Part shown: one piece after another, positions 47,986 through 57,624 of the stretch
Layout: every line of letters begins with the position of its first letter
Position numbering within the stretch: position 1 is the first letter of the stretch
Assembly (NCBI RefSeq): GCF_009455635.1
Contig: NZ_QPER01000002.1
Coordinates: 3,100,001-3,164,000 of the forward strand
DNA length: 64,000 nucleotides
Direction of reading: 5' to 3'
Source: Paraburkholderia agricolaris
GTDB lineage: Bacteria; Pseudomonadota; Gammaproteobacteria; Burkholderiales; Burkholderiaceae
Translations under genes and position numbers: made by a program
Notes under the pieces: generated by a model
Seen by the model: the letters and a program-made list of their open reading frames with translations, nothing else
Databases searched by the model: none
Told to the model about the DNA's origin: nothing

Positions 47986-49368
47986 TCAGCTCGCAGCTGC
48001 TACGGATTCGAGAGCGAAGTCCAGGCAATGCCTCGTAATCTCGACGAGATTGTCGATTTCCTGCTTCGTGATGGTCAGCGGCGGGGCAATAATCATTCTG
48101 TCGCCAATCGCGCGGAGGATCAGCCCCTTACGATAAGCGATATCGCGGCAGACGACGCCAACCTTGCTGCTCTCATCGAACAGCGTGTTGTTCGCCTTGT
48201 CCTTGACGAGTTGGACCGCCCACATGAGACCCACACCCTCCGTATAACCGACCAGCGGATGATCCTGCAGCGACTTCATCGACTCGGCCAGGTAGGGACC
48301 CGTTTCGTTGCGAACCTTGCCGACGAGGTTCAATTCTTCGGTTAGCTTGAGGTTCGCGACGCCCACTGCGCAAGCGACGGGGTGGCCGGCGTAGGTATAG
48401 CCGTGACGGAACTCGCCACCATGCTCAATCATGGCCGAAGCAACGCGCTCACCCACCATGACGCCACCGAGCGGCACATAGCCGCTTGTAACGCCCTTGG
48501 CAAAGGTCATCAGGTCCGGCTGTGAACCGAAAGTCTGGGCGCCCCACCAATTGCCTGTTCTGCCGAATCCGCAAATGACTTCGTCGCTCACCAGCAGGAT
48601 GCCGTACTTATCGCAGATGCGCTGGATTTCCGGCCAGTAAGTCGGCGGAGGAACGATAACGCCGCCGGCGCCCTGAACTGGCTCGCCGATAAACGCAGCC
48701 ACGTTTTCCGGACCCAGCGCTTCAATCTTCTGTTCGAGCCACGACGCGGCAACCTTGCCGAACTCGTCGAAACTCATGCCGGCGCCGTGCAACCGGTAGT
48801 GCGGCTGCTGGATATAGTCGATGCCCGGAATCGGCAGACCGCCCTGCTCGTGCATCCACGGCATCCCACTCAGCGAAGCACCGCCGATAGTGGAACCATG
48901 ATAAGCATTGAAGCGGCTGATGATCGTTTTGCGCGACGGCTGCCCCACCACGTCCCAATAGCGTCGTACGAGACGAATGACCGTGTCGTTGCCTTCCGAA
49001 CCCGAGTTCGCGTAGTACACGTGCTTGAAGTTAGGTGGGCTGACGCGGGCGAGATTCTCCGCCAGTTCAATCGCCGACGGGACGGCCGTATGGAAGAACG
49101 CGTTGTAGTACGCGAGCTGTTTCATCTGCTCGTGCGATGCGTTAATCAGAGCCTCCTGCCCATACCCGACATTCACGTTCCAAAGGCCGGCCATCCCGTC
49201 GAGAAGCTTGTTTCCTTCGCTATCGAAGATGTAGACGCCTGACGCGCCGGTGATGATTCTCGATCCTTCTTTTGCCAGCACTGCCGGATCGGTGAAAGGG
49301 TGGAGAAAGTGTGCGGCGTCGGCCGCTTGCCATTGACTCGTCGTCCGTGCGGAATTTTCAGCAGTCAT
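47986..49368 (-). CDS. Class III aminotransferase (omega-amino acid/amine:pyruvate type)
   Basis: A 460-residue PLP enzyme of fold type I. The PLP lysine is in LMTFAKGVTSGYVPLGGVMV, the preceding aspartate in LLVSDEVICGFGRTGNW, and YYANSGSEGNDTVIRLVRR binds phosphate. This pattern is typical of beta-alanine, putrescine and amine pyruvate aminotransferases. The frame opens at 49491, but the ATG at 49368 fits the family start. It is divergent from nicE, so it may act on an amine side chain released from or attached to the pyridine substrate; this is inference. Confidence 0.92.
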   Translation of the reverse strand: MTAENSARTTSQWQAADAAHFLHPFTDPAVLAKEGSRIITGASGVYIFDSEGNKLLDGMAGLWNVNVGYGQEALINASHEQMKQLAYYNAFFHTAVPSAIELAENLARVSPPNFKHVYYANSGSEGNDTVIRLVRRYWDVVGQPSRKTIISRFNAYHGSTIGGASLSGMPWMHEQGGLPIPGIDYIQQPHYRLHGAGMSFDEFGKVAASWLEQKIEALGPENVAAFIGEPVQGAGGVIVPPPTYWPEIQRICDKYGILLVSDEVICGFGRTGNWWGAQTFGSQPDLMTFAKGVTSGYVPLGGVMVGERVASAMIEHGGEFRHGYTYAGHPVACAVGVANLKLTEELNLVGKVRNETGPYLAESMKSLQDHPLVGYTEGVGLMWAVQLVKDKANNTLFDESSKVGVVCRDIAYRKGLILRAIGDRMIIAPPLTITKQEIDNLVEITRHCLDFALESVAAAS

Positions 49369-49939
49369 TCTTGCCTCGCGTAAGTTCGTGTTTCGTTGGA
49401 GAGTGTTCCCCCGAAGCACACACCTTACGCATACAGCCGGTACCTCAGAAGGTGTTTTCCGGCCATCCGCCTTTCGCCCTGAAGCGCTCATCGGTTAAGC
49501 ACCGACGTGGGCTCCTTCGCTGGACGAACGCCGCGGCAAGTGACTCCCTGCAATGCCCTCTCTGTTGCCAACACGAAGAATGCAGAGCGACTAACACGTT
49601 AGCGCGTGTGTTTGGCCACTTCCAACCTAGTCTCCCAGGAACAAGGTCCGCATAGTGTCCCCGGTTAGTCCGACACAACCAGGCCTCATTCATCGAATCC
49701 ATTTGTGGAAGATCCTGACACTCCAAATCAGCGTAACGGGTGAAGCCAGCGCTATTCGCATGTTAGCGCTCTGGCGCCCTCCGGTGCCCGTCCGTGAGCG
49801 CACTTCCTTTAGCGCGCAAACCACGTCGAAATACTCGGGCCCGGTGCGTCGATTGCCACGAGAGAGCGAACGCTCTAATTGGCCGCTACTGCTGACTATC
49901 CATCGATTTCTCTTACACCATTTGCTCGGAGCAGACTCC
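49369..49939. other. Divergent region between aminotransferase and nicE
   Basis: 571 bases. Frames on both strands (for example 49445-49726 minus and an upstream extension of nicE to 49655) do not resemble proteins. No clear operator found. Confidence 0.5.
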
Positions 49940-50692
49940 ATGACCAAGACCTTTCGCATCGGCCAAATCGTGCCCAGCTCAAACACTACGATGGAGACAG
50001 AAATCCCTGCGATGCTCCGCCTGCGCGAAGCGATTCGTCCCGAGCGATTCACGTTTCACTCCAGTCGCATGCGGATGAAGAAAGTCGTGAAAGAAGAACT
50101 CGCCGCCATGGATGCGGAATCGGACCGCTGCGCGCTTGAACTCTCGGACGCCCGTGTCGACGTGCTTGGCTACGCATGCCTTGTCGCCATTATGGCAATG
50201 GGTCATGGCTACCACCGCGTGTCGCAGGAGCGACTGACGAGGCACACGGCAGAGAACGATGCTCAGGCACCTGTCATCACAAGCGCAGGGGCTCTGGTGG
50301 ACGCTCTAAAGATAATCGGCGCGAAACGAATCGTGGTCGTCGCGCCGTACATGAAGCCGCTGACCGAACTGGTAGTGAGCTACATCCGCAATGAAGGTTA
50401 TGAGGTCCTCGACTATCGCGCATTGGAGATTCCCGACAACCTGGATGTCGGCCGGCACGACCCGGCGCGTCTCCCCGAAATCGTCAAGCAGCTCAACTAT
50501 GCCGACGCGGATGCGATCGTGCTTTCGGCCTGCGTGCAGATGCCGTCGCTTCCCGCAGTGGCTCAAGTAGAGGCCATGACCGGTAAGCCGGTAATCACTG
50601 CGGCTATTGCGACGACCTACGCGATGTTGCGCGAACTCGACCTCGAGCCGGTCGTTCCGGGCGCGGGCGCGCTTCTCTCGGGTGCATTCTGA
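49940..50692 (+). CDS. nicE: Maleate cis-trans isomerase
   Basis: A 250-residue Asp/Glu racemase-family enzyme with the two catalytic cysteines Cys80 (LGYACLVAIMAMG) and Cys198 (VLSACVQMPSLP). Long stretches such as IGQIVPSSNTTMETEIPAML and the end VVPGAGALLSGAF match NicE of Pseudomonas putida nearly word for word, as I remember that sequence. It converts maleate to fumarate, the last step of the pathway. GGAGCAG precedes the ATG at 49940. Confidence 0.95.
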   Translation: MTKTFRIGQIVPSSNTTMETEIPAMLRLREAIRPERFTFHSSRMRMKKVVKEELAAMDAESDRCALELSDARVDVLGYACLVAIMAMGHGYHRVSQERLTRHTAENDAQAPVITSAGALVDALKIIGAKRIVVVAPYMKPLTELVVSYIRNEGYEVLDYRALEIPDNLDVGRHDPARLPEIVKQLNYADADAIVLSACVQMPSLPAVAQVEAMTGKPVITAAIATTYAMLRELDLEPVVPGAGALLSGAF

Positions 50693-50733
50693 ACCGCGAG
50701 CTAGCGGCCGAACCGTCCCATTGGAGCCATTGC

Positions 50734-51579
50734 ATGTCGACCACCTTCCTGTATGGCGCGAATGTTCATGCCAACAACATCCGCCAGCACTACCTTCGAT
50801 ACCACCACGCCACGAGCGAGACGTCGCAGCGAGCCGCCGTCGTCATCGTCCCTGGCATCACAAGTCCGGCCGTAACATGGGGTTTTGTCGGTGAAGTGTT
50901 TGGCCGGCAATTCGATACCTATGTACTCGACGTTCGGGGTCGCGGCCTCTCCGCAGCGTCGGACGAACTTGACTACAGCCTTGACGCCCAGGCAGACGAC
51001 CTTGCGGGATTCGTCGCGGCTCTCGGCCTCGAGCGCTTTGCATTCGTCGGTCACTCCATGGGCGCGCGCATTGCGGCACGAGCCGCCCGACGGGCACCGC
51101 GAAGCCCTACGTCGGTTGTGCTCGTTGACCCTCCGGTATCCGGTCCCGGGCGTCGAGCGTACCCAGGCCAATTACCCTGGTATATCAATTCGATGGCGCT
51201 CGCCCGCCAAGGCACCGACGCCGAGGGCATGCGCGAATTTTGTCCCACCTGGACAAAAGAGGAACTGCAGTTGCGCGCGGAATGGCTACACACCTGCGAC
51301 GAGCGCGCGGTGATCGCTTCTTATGAAGGCTTTCATAGCGATGACTTCCACGCGGATGCAGCGCGTCTTGAAGTCCCGTCACTTCTGATTACAGCGGAAC
51401 GAGGCGATGTGGTTCGCGACGAAGATGTCGTTGAACTGCAAAGGCTGAATCAAGCGATGGCGCATGTTCGCGTGCCTGATGCCGGTCACATGATTCCCTG
51501 GGACAACGCCGAATGTTTTTACGAAGCGTTCGGCACATTCCTTGGCGCAAAACTTTTCGATGAACAGCCGATCGCCTAG
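50734..51579 (+). CDS. nicD: N-formylmaleamate deformylase
   Basis: A 281-residue alpha/beta hydrolase. The nucleophile is Ser108 in FVGHSMGAR, the catalytic histidine is in DAGHMIPWD, and LVDPPVSGPGRRAY and GITSPAVTWGFV agree with NicD. It hydrolyses N-formylmaleamate to maleamate and formate, acting on the product of NicX, which follows 30 bases downstream. Start ATG has TTGGAG upstream. Confidence 0.94.
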   Translation: MSTTFLYGANVHANNIRQHYLRYHHATSETSQRAAVVIVPGITSPAVTWGFVGEVFGRQFDTYVLDVRGRGLSAASDELDYSLDAQADDLAGFVAALGLERFAFVGHSMGARIAARAARRAPRSPTSVVLVDPPVSGPGRRAYPGQLPWYINSMALARQGTDAEGMREFCPTWTKEELQLRAEWLHTCDERAVIASYEGFHSDDFHADAARLEVPSLLITAERGDVVRDEDVVELQRLNQAMAHVRVPDAGHMIPWDNAECFYEAFGTFLGAKLFDEQPIA

Positions 51580-51609
51580 CGCACCCATCTCCGCCAGAAG
51601 GAGCCCCTG

Positions 51610-52659
51610 ATGTCCATTAGCGACTATGAACTTATCGAGGCCTGGAAAAAAGTCCTCAAACTTTCGCGTCTCGAAGCTGGCCAGAACGTCACCATTCTGA
51701 CAAGCGCTGCGACACACCCGCAAACTCTGGCGTGCGCCCTGATAGCAACTCAGGCAATGGGGGCGGTGGTCAACCGGTTGGATCTGCCGCCCGTGAACGG
51801 CGAGAAAGCATTCAGCCGGGATTCGCTGTCGTACCTGGGGACAACGCCGCTCACAGGCAATCGCTCTGCCATTGCGGCCCTGAAGGAGAGCGACCTCGTA
51901 CTGGACCTCATGACGCTGCTGTTCTCTCCAGAACAGCACGACATCCTGAAGTCCGGCACCAAAATCCTGCTCGCGGTCGAGCCGCCCGAAGTACTGGCCC
52001 GTCTCGTTCCAACCGAGGAGGACCGAACTCGCGTTCTCAGTGCAGCCAGCAAGATTGGTTGCGCTCGCGAAATGCGCGTGCATTCCCAGGCGGGAACCTC
52101 GCTTGTCTGTCCACTCGGAGAATTCGGGCCCACTGCCGAATACGGTTTCGTCGATGAGCCTGGCCGCTGGGACCACTGGCCGAGCGGTTTCGCGCTGACC
52201 TATCCGAACGACCGGACCACACACGGCACGATCGTGATCGACCGCGGCGACATTCTTTTACCGCAAAAACGATACGTGAGCGACCCCATTCAATTGACGG
52301 TCGAGAACGGTTACGCGACGAGAATCGAGGGCGGCGTCGACGCCGCCCTCCTGCGCGATTATATGGAGACTTTTGGCGACCCCGAGGGCTACGCCATTTC
52401 TCACATCGGCTGGGGGCTTCAGTCGCGCGCGCGTTGGTCGACGCTCGGTCTATACGATCGCGAGGCGACCATCGGCATGGATGCCCGTGCGTTTGAGGGC
52501 AATTTCCTTTTTTCGCTCGGACCGAACAACGAAGGCGGAGGCACTCGCACGACCACATGTCACATCGACATCCCCCTGCGTGCCTGCACGGTCGAACTGG
52601 ACGGCAAACCGGTAGTCAAGGAAGGCCGCGTCATCCCTACCCTGAACGACAAGTCGTAA
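51610..52659 (+). CDS. nicX: 2,5-dihydroxypyridine 5,6-dioxygenase
   Basis: A 349-residue metal enzyme of the M29-aminopeptidase-like group. His265 (ISHIGWG), His318 and Asp320 (CHIDIPL) sit at the numbers I recall for the iron ligands of the P. putida enzyme, and SPEQHDILKSGTKILLAVEP is nearly identical to it. It opens the ring of 2,5-dihydroxypyridine to N-formylmaleamate with oxygen. AAGGAG lies before the ATG. Its presence identifies the ring-cleavage substrate of this locus. Confidence 0.95.
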   Translation: MSISDYELIEAWKKVLKLSRLEAGQNVTILTSAATHPQTLACALIATQAMGAVVNRLDLPPVNGEKAFSRDSLSYLGTTPLTGNRSAIAALKESDLVLDLMTLLFSPEQHDILKSGTKILLAVEPPEVLARLVPTEEDRTRVLSAASKIGCAREMRVHSQAGTSLVCPLGEFGPTAEYGFVDEPGRWDHWPSGFALTYPNDRTTHGTIVIDRGDILLPQKRYVSDPIQLTVENGYATRIEGGVDAALLRDYMETFGDPEGYAISHIGWGLQSRARWSTLGLYDREATIGMDARAFEGNFLFSLGPNNEGGGTRTTTCHIDIPLRACTVELDGKPVVKEGRVIPTLNDKS

Positions 52660-52660
52660 C

Positions 52661-53311
52661 ATGAAACACATCTCTGACCATACCGAATCGCTCGTCTACC
52701 GGAACCAGGGTTTCGGCACCCCCCTTGAGCCCAAGGGAAATGTCGCGCTCCTCATTGTCGATTTCGTAGCAGGCTTCGCCGACCCGCAGGTGTTCGGCGG
52801 CGGGAACATCCCCCTCGCAATCGAGCGCACACGCTTCGCCCTTTCCACTGCCCGACAGCGCGGCTGGCCCGTTGCTCACAGCAGAATCGTCTACGCCGAA
52901 AACGGAAGCGATAACAACATTTTCTCGCTGAAAGTACCCGGTATGGCGACACTCACTGAGCACAATCCAAACAGCGCCATCGTGCCCGAGCTTGCTCCCG
53001 AAGAGGGCGAGCTCGTTGTACGAAAAACAGTGCCTAGTGCGTTCTTTGGGACACAGCTGGCTCCCTGGCTCTCCCAACGCGCCGTGCAGACTCTTCTCGT
53101 TGCGGGGGCCGTGACCAGTGGATGCGTCCGTGCAAGCGTGGTGGACGCGATGTCGCTCGGCTTCCGCCCGTTGGTGCTTTCGGATTGTGTCGGCGACCGG
53201 GCCATCGCACCTCACGACGCGAGCCTGTTCGATATGGCGCAAAAGTACGCAGCAGTCTTGCCTTTCGATCAAGCGCTTGCCGCAATCGACTTCGCTGCTC
53301 AGCGAGCCTGA
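52661..53311 (+). CDS. nicF: Maleamate amidohydrolase
   Basis: A 216-residue isochorismatase-fold amidase with the triad Asp34 (LLIVDFVAGF), Lys122 (VVRKTVPSAFF) and Cys155 (AVTSGCVRAS). It hydrolyses maleamate to maleate and ammonia between NicD and NicE. It starts one base after the nicX stop. Overall pattern (GFRPLVLSDCVGDR, DASLFDMAQKY) agrees with NicF. Confidence 0.94.
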   Translation: MKHISDHTESLVYRNQGFGTPLEPKGNVALLIVDFVAGFADPQVFGGGNIPLAIERTRFALSTARQRGWPVAHSRIVYAENGSDNNIFSLKVPGMATLTEHNPNSAIVPELAPEEGELVVRKTVPSAFFGTQLAPWLSQRAVQTLLVAGAVTSGCVRASVVDAMSLGFRPLVLSDCVGDRAIAPHDASLFDMAQKYAAVLPFDQALAAIDFAAQRA

Positions 53312-53326
53312 TTTGCATACCTGCTT

Positions 53327-53345
53327 GACGGTGCCATCCACCGTC
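53327..53345 (+). terminator. Small hairpin after nicF
   Basis: gacggtg-ccatc-caccgtc, seven paired bases and a five-base loop, 15 bases after the nicF stop; no T tract. Confidence 0.35.
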
Positions 53346-53513
53346 CGTTCAATATGCTCCACACTCCAACGATCAGCAAACGAGCGTGTTCTATCTCCGC
53401 CCGAGCTCAAGGCATTTCGAGACGATCGCGTGCACAGTTCAATAGACGAAGGCTCTTCTGGCTCACAGGTTCACGCGAGCGTCGCTACTCGATAGGACTT
53501 AACTTCTAAGCAG

Positions 53514-54806
53514 ATGACCGTAATCGAGAACCCGCGCTTGTCCCGATGTCTGATCATGACTGCAGCCGCGATTGCACTGACATCCCCAAAAGCTTTCGCC
53601 GCGGACGACGCTGCTCTTGTGGCTCGCGGCGAATATCTGGCACGCGCTGGGGATTGCGCCGCATGCCATACGACGGCCGCACAAAAGCCTTTCGGCGGCG
53701 GCCTGGCGATGAAGACGCCCCTAGGTATCGTCTACTCGACCAATATCTCTCCCGATCAGGTCAAGGGCATCGGGAACTACACGGAAGCGGATTTCGGCCG
53801 CGCGCTGCGTGAAGGCGTTGCCAGGGATGGCCACAATCTTTACCCGGCGATGCCCTATCCTTCTTATGCGAAGGTGTCGGATGCTGACGTCAAAGCGCTC
53901 TACGCCTACTTCATGCACGGTGTAAAGCCGGTTCGCGAACCGAACCGACCTACCTCCATACCGTGGCCGTTTAGCATGCGTTGGCCACTGCAAATCTGGA
54001 ATCTTTTCTTCCTTGAGCGGCGCGTGTATCAGCCCAAAGAAGGGCGCGGAGAAGATTGGAATCGCGGCGCTTATCTTGTACAGGGTCTGGGACATTGCGG
54101 CTCGTGCCATACGCCGCGTGGATTTGGATTCCAGGAAAAGGTGCTTGATGAGACAGGCGATGTCTACCTGAGCGGCGCGCCGATTGAAAACTGGTATGCG
54201 TCGAACCTCACTGCCGGCAAGCGAACTGGTCTGGGACGCTGGAGCAGCGCCGACATCGCCGCGTTTCTCAAAACCGGTACCAACTCACATGCTTCAGCGT
54301 TCGGCTCGATGACCGAGGTCATCAACAACAGCACACACTTTCTGTCCGACGAAGACTTGCGGAGCATCGCTGTTTACCTGACGTCTTTACCGCCTGCAAA
54401 GGGTTCCGATTCTCCGCCGTACGTGTACAAAGCGTCGAACACCCGGTCGCTCATGCGCTCGACACAGAGTGACGAAGGCGCTCGCGTCTACGCCAAGTTC
54501 TGCATGTACTGCCATGGAGCCGATGGACTGTCACGTCCCCCGTTCATTTCTCCACTCGCAGGCAACCCAAACTTGCTTGAAAAGGACGATTCTTCCGCAA
54601 TCAACGTGACGCTCAATGGGGCTTCGGATATCGTGCTTCGCGGGGTGGCTGCACCTTACGTGATGCCCGGCTTCCGGCTAACGCTGAGCGACACGCAGAT
54701 TGCGCAGGTTGTCACCTTTATCCGACGCAGTTGGGGGAATGAAGCGCCATCGACGCCGACAAGCTCAGTATCGAAGCTTCGGAAATCCATCGAAGCGCTG
54801 CGATAG
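53514..54806 (+). CDS. Triheme cytochrome c, electron acceptor of the molybdenum hydroxylase
   Basis: A 430-residue exported cytochrome. A signal peptide (to AFAA) is followed by three haem sites: CAACH with Cys48, CGSCH and CMYCH. The layout matches the membrane-bound cytochrome subunits of gluconate, alcohol and nicotinate or isoquinoline-type dehydrogenases. In P. putida the corresponding domain is fused to NicB; here it is a separate gene. It would pass electrons from the periplasmic or membrane-associated hydroxylase at 57625-60370 to the respiratory chain. Confidence 0.88.
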   Translation: MTVIENPRLSRCLIMTAAAIALTSPKAFAADDAALVARGEYLARAGDCAACHTTAAQKPFGGGLAMKTPLGIVYSTNISPDQVKGIGNYTEADFGRALREGVARDGHNLYPAMPYPSYAKVSDADVKALYAYFMHGVKPVREPNRPTSIPWPFSMRWPLQIWNLFFLERRVYQPKEGRGEDWNRGAYLVQGLGHCGSCHTPRGFGFQEKVLDETGDVYLSGAPIENWYASNLTAGKRTGLGRWSSADIAAFLKTGTNSHASAFGSMTEVINNSTHFLSDEDLRSIAVYLTSLPPAKGSDSPPYVYKASNTRSLMRSTQSDEGARVYAKFCMYCHGADGLSRPPFISPLAGNPNLLEKDDSSAINVTLNGASDIVLRGVAAPYVMPGFRLTLSDTQIAQVVTFIRRSWGNEAPSTPTSSVSKLRKSIEALR

Positions 54807-54854
54807 TCCCTGCAGCAACCCGCAGTCTCATGTGATCTGGCCGGACCGGAAGAC

Positions 54855-56279
54855 CTAACTCCGCGGAATTTTTGCTTCGACAACTCGTCCCCGCACGACC
54901 CACTCAGCGTAGATGACAACAAAAGCGAGCAGGCCAATAGCGAACCACGAAGCGACATCGAAAGGCGGTGGCGGCAGCGGGGTCAACTCCGCCTTTGTTG
55001 CAAGCAACATGATGCCCAACGTCACAAAAGGTGCGATATAGGTCCGAAGACCCGAGTTACCTTTCGACTTTCCATGGACGACAGCGCTGACGCAGATGAG
55101 GATGTAGTTCGAGATCAGGAAGAGCGTGACACCGAAATAGAGCCAGGTGAAAAAGGTGATCGCGCCATCCGGGCGGTCACCCAGCATGCAATACCCGATC
55201 GCAAACGAAGCGACCGTCAAGACCGCCAGCACGGTAATGGATATCCAGGGTGACTGCCGGGAATCAAGAACTGCAAAGCTCGCGGGCAGATAACGGTCCT
55301 CCGCCATGGCAAGCATCACTCTCGCGATGTAGTTGATGAAGCTGATCACGCCGGCGAACGCCGAAGCCGCAACGAGCGAAAGGGTGGCAATGGCAAACCC
55401 CTTGCTTATATAGGTCGTTCCGAGCTTGCTGACGACTTCGGGTCCGTTTTTCCCCCAGAGATCGGCGAGCGAATTGGAAGGCAGCGCAGCCGAGAACGCC
55501 AGTGACGTGAGCAGGTAGAAGAGCGCTGCGGCGCCAATGCTTCCATAGACAGCCCACGGAATATGCCGCTTCGGATTTCTCGCCTCCCCGGCGAGATAGA
55601 TGGCGCTCTCGCTGCCCGCCAGCGTAATCACAGCGACGCCGACCGAAAGCATCATGCCCGACCGACCTGCCCCGCCTTGGGTTGGCTCATACAGCGTTGA
55701 CCACGGGACGGCGTTCAACCCGACATGCGCCACGATCGTCACATCAAGAAAAACGATGGCAATCATCCCGCAGCCGATAATTGTCAGTACGACGCGAGCT
55801 GAGACGTCCGCGCCCAGATACGAAACGAGGAACGCGAGCGGAGTCAGAATCGCCACCCACAGTAGCCAGCTCTGTGCGAATACGTTGGATGGCGCCCATG
55901 CTCCGACGATAAGCTGGAGAAGGTAGGCCGCTGACACGACCGTTGCTGGTATCGAGAACAGACCATTCAGCACAAGCGCCCCGCCGAACCATAACGCAGC
56001 GCGCCGCCCGAGTGTCGAGCCGACCATGCCATAGAGACCGCCCGTCGAAGTCACGTTGTCGGCCAGCGAAACGATGGTGATACCGTAGAACATCATGGCG
56101 AAGCCGGCCAGCAGAAACGCCGCTGCGATGCCGTGACCTGAAAGTGCCGCGATCACCGATCCGACAACAATGCAGTTGTAGGGCGGCGCCATCGACCCCA
56201 GGGCCTGCGCGTACAAGCCGGCGAACCCGAGTCCGTCGGAGCGCACCTCGACCTCTGCGATACCATTCACTTCATTCAT
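54855..56279 (-). CDS. APC-family permease, second
   Basis: A 474-residue membrane protein with about 12 helices. NVTSTGGLYGMVGSTLGRRA and GSESAIYLAGEARNPKRHIP are APC signatures, but the sequence is only distantly related to the permease at 46028. The ATG at 56279 fits the family start. It sits convergent to the cytochrome gene and downstream of the PhyH-type oxygenase, so import of the pathway substrate is likely. Confidence 0.9.
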   Translation of the reverse strand: MNEVNGIAEVEVRSDGLGFAGLYAQALGSMAPPYNCIVVGSVIAALSGHGIAAAFLLAGFAMMFYGITIVSLADNVTSTGGLYGMVGSTLGRRAALWFGGALVLNGLFSIPATVVSAAYLLQLIVGAWAPSNVFAQSWLLWVAILTPLAFLVSYLGADVSARVVLTIIGCGMIAIVFLDVTIVAHVGLNAVPWSTLYEPTQGGAGRSGMMLSVGVAVITLAGSESAIYLAGEARNPKRHIPWAVYGSIGAAALFYLLTSLAFSAALPSNSLADLWGKNGPEVVSKLGTTYISKGFAIATLSLVAASAFAGVISFINYIARVMLAMAEDRYLPASFAVLDSRQSPWISITVLAVLTVASFAIGYCMLGDRPDGAITFFTWLYFGVTLFLISNYILICVSAVVHGKSKGNSGLRTYIAPFVTLGIMLLATKAELTPLPPPPFDVASWFAIGLLAFVVIYAEWVVRGRVVEAKIPRS

Positions 56280-56361
56280 AGTGGCCACGTCTAATAACCG
56301 AGAGTAATGCAAGGGAGCGATTCGCCGTTACTTTGCCGGTCGGAGCCGCGGCTGGCGGAAC

Positions 56362-57279
56362 TCACGCCATTCCAGCGCCGTGCTTTCCTTCGGCAAGAAT
56401 ATTCTCGTCATAAGGACTCGCCGCCGCGGCAATGCTGAAGTCGGCGTCCTTGAGAACGATGCTAGGTTCATTCATTTCCACCCAGCCGCAGTATGGTGTA
56501 CACATCTTGTAGCCGAGCAGTTCCTGAACACGCTCAGGGTACTTCTTCACGGTTTCCTTCGGCACAACGAGGTATTGGTTCTCTTCCTGACGCCGATATC
56601 CCTGGGTAAACGAGAGTGCAATTGCGACACGACGCTGGTTGTCGGTCGAGTTAGCGCCGCCACCGTGATAGCAGCTACCGAAGTACATGAGTCCGGAGCC
56701 ACGCTTCATCTCGGTCGGAATCGCTTCCTCCAGCCGTGGACGCCGGTCCATGTCCCATTTGTGGCTGCCCGGGATGACCATCGTTCCGCCATTGGCAGCC
56801 GTGAAGTCCGTGCCGGCAAACAGCGTTTGCAGCAGTGTCTGTTGCGGCGCAGGGTGATGAACATGGAACATGCCGTCGTCGCGGTGAAGATCCTGCGCTT
56901 TCTGCCCCGGCCAGATGTCGATCGCCTGGGTGCAGCACACCTGAATGGTCGGCTTCACCATGACACGCGCCCCACCCGACATCATCGGAAAAGGATACGC
57001 CAGCGAACGCTCCGCCGTGGCGATGAATTGCGGTTGCGTAATCATCTGCGCAGTGTGCAACGATTTGGCGAACAGTGCGGACACCCGTCGCGTTCTCGCA
57101 CCTGAGAAACCATCGGCACTGAACGGCACTCGATCGAGGAAAGGTTGAACATCCGCAAAGAATGCGTCGAGCGTCTTCTGGGAGATCATGTCCTCGATGA
57201 CAATCGCGCCGTCACGCTCGAGAATCTCGCAGATATTGTCGACCGACGTGGTGTTGGATACTCGCTGCAGGGTACTCAT
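56362..57279 (-). CDS. Phytanoyl-CoA dioxygenase-family (Fe/2-oxoglutarate) oxygenase
   Basis: A 305-residue PhyH-type protein. Iron ligands His132 and Asp134 lie in DLHRDDGMFHVHH, followed by the family hallmark VIPGSHKWD, and the distal region RRVAIALSFTQGYRR should hold the 2-oxoglutarate arginine. Such enzymes hydroxylate small substrates, or remove N- or O-methyl groups by hydroxylation. GGATGGAG precedes the ATG. No Nic pathway uses this family as far as I know, so here it may prepare an unusual pyridine substrate. Confidence 0.9.
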   Translation of the reverse strand: MSTLQRVSNTTSVDNICEILERDGAIVIEDMISQKTLDAFFADVQPFLDRVPFSADGFSGARTRRVSALFAKSLHTAQMITQPQFIATAERSLAYPFPMMSGGARVMVKPTIQVCCTQAIDIWPGQKAQDLHRDDGMFHVHHPAPQQTLLQTLFAGTDFTAANGGTMVIPGSHKWDMDRRPRLEEAIPTEMKRGSGLMYFGSCYHGGGANSTDNQRRVAIALSFTQGYRRQEENQYLVVPKETVKKYPERVQELLGYKMCTPYCGWVEMNEPSIVLKDADFSIAAAASPYDENILAEGKHGAGMA

Positions 57280-57624
57280 ATAGACTCCATCCTGGACTAA
57301 CGGCTTTCACCAGATTATTTACTGAGCAAAAGATTCTTCATGCACCGTGATAGCGGGCGGAGCCTCTGCGAGCAAGCTATCATCAGAACAATATTGGTTA
57401 CATGGACACAGGTGCTAAGGTCCACCAGGCTCCGCACACGTCATTCAAAAAGCCAGGCTTTATCGTATTCCAGTTAGTCCCGTCCGCTCAGGTGCCAAAC
57501 GGCCAATTGCTGCATCCATCAAGCGATGTGCAGCCTGATTGCGACGCAAGTCTGCCGATAGTCGTTACCCAATGAGTTGGCAGTTCCTAAGAACCGTCGG
57601 AAGTTCGCTCAAATCAACTGACCA
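57280..57624. other. Intergenic region upstream of the PhyH gene
   Basis: 345 bases without a gene. It holds the second copy of the 18-base sequence CAGGTGCYAAACGGCCAA (57489-57506). Confidence 0.5.

Noticed and set aside
51379..53410. Long minus-strand frames (281 and 257 codons) opposite nicD, nicX and nicF
   Set aside because: Shadows of genes with intact catalytic residues on the plus strand.
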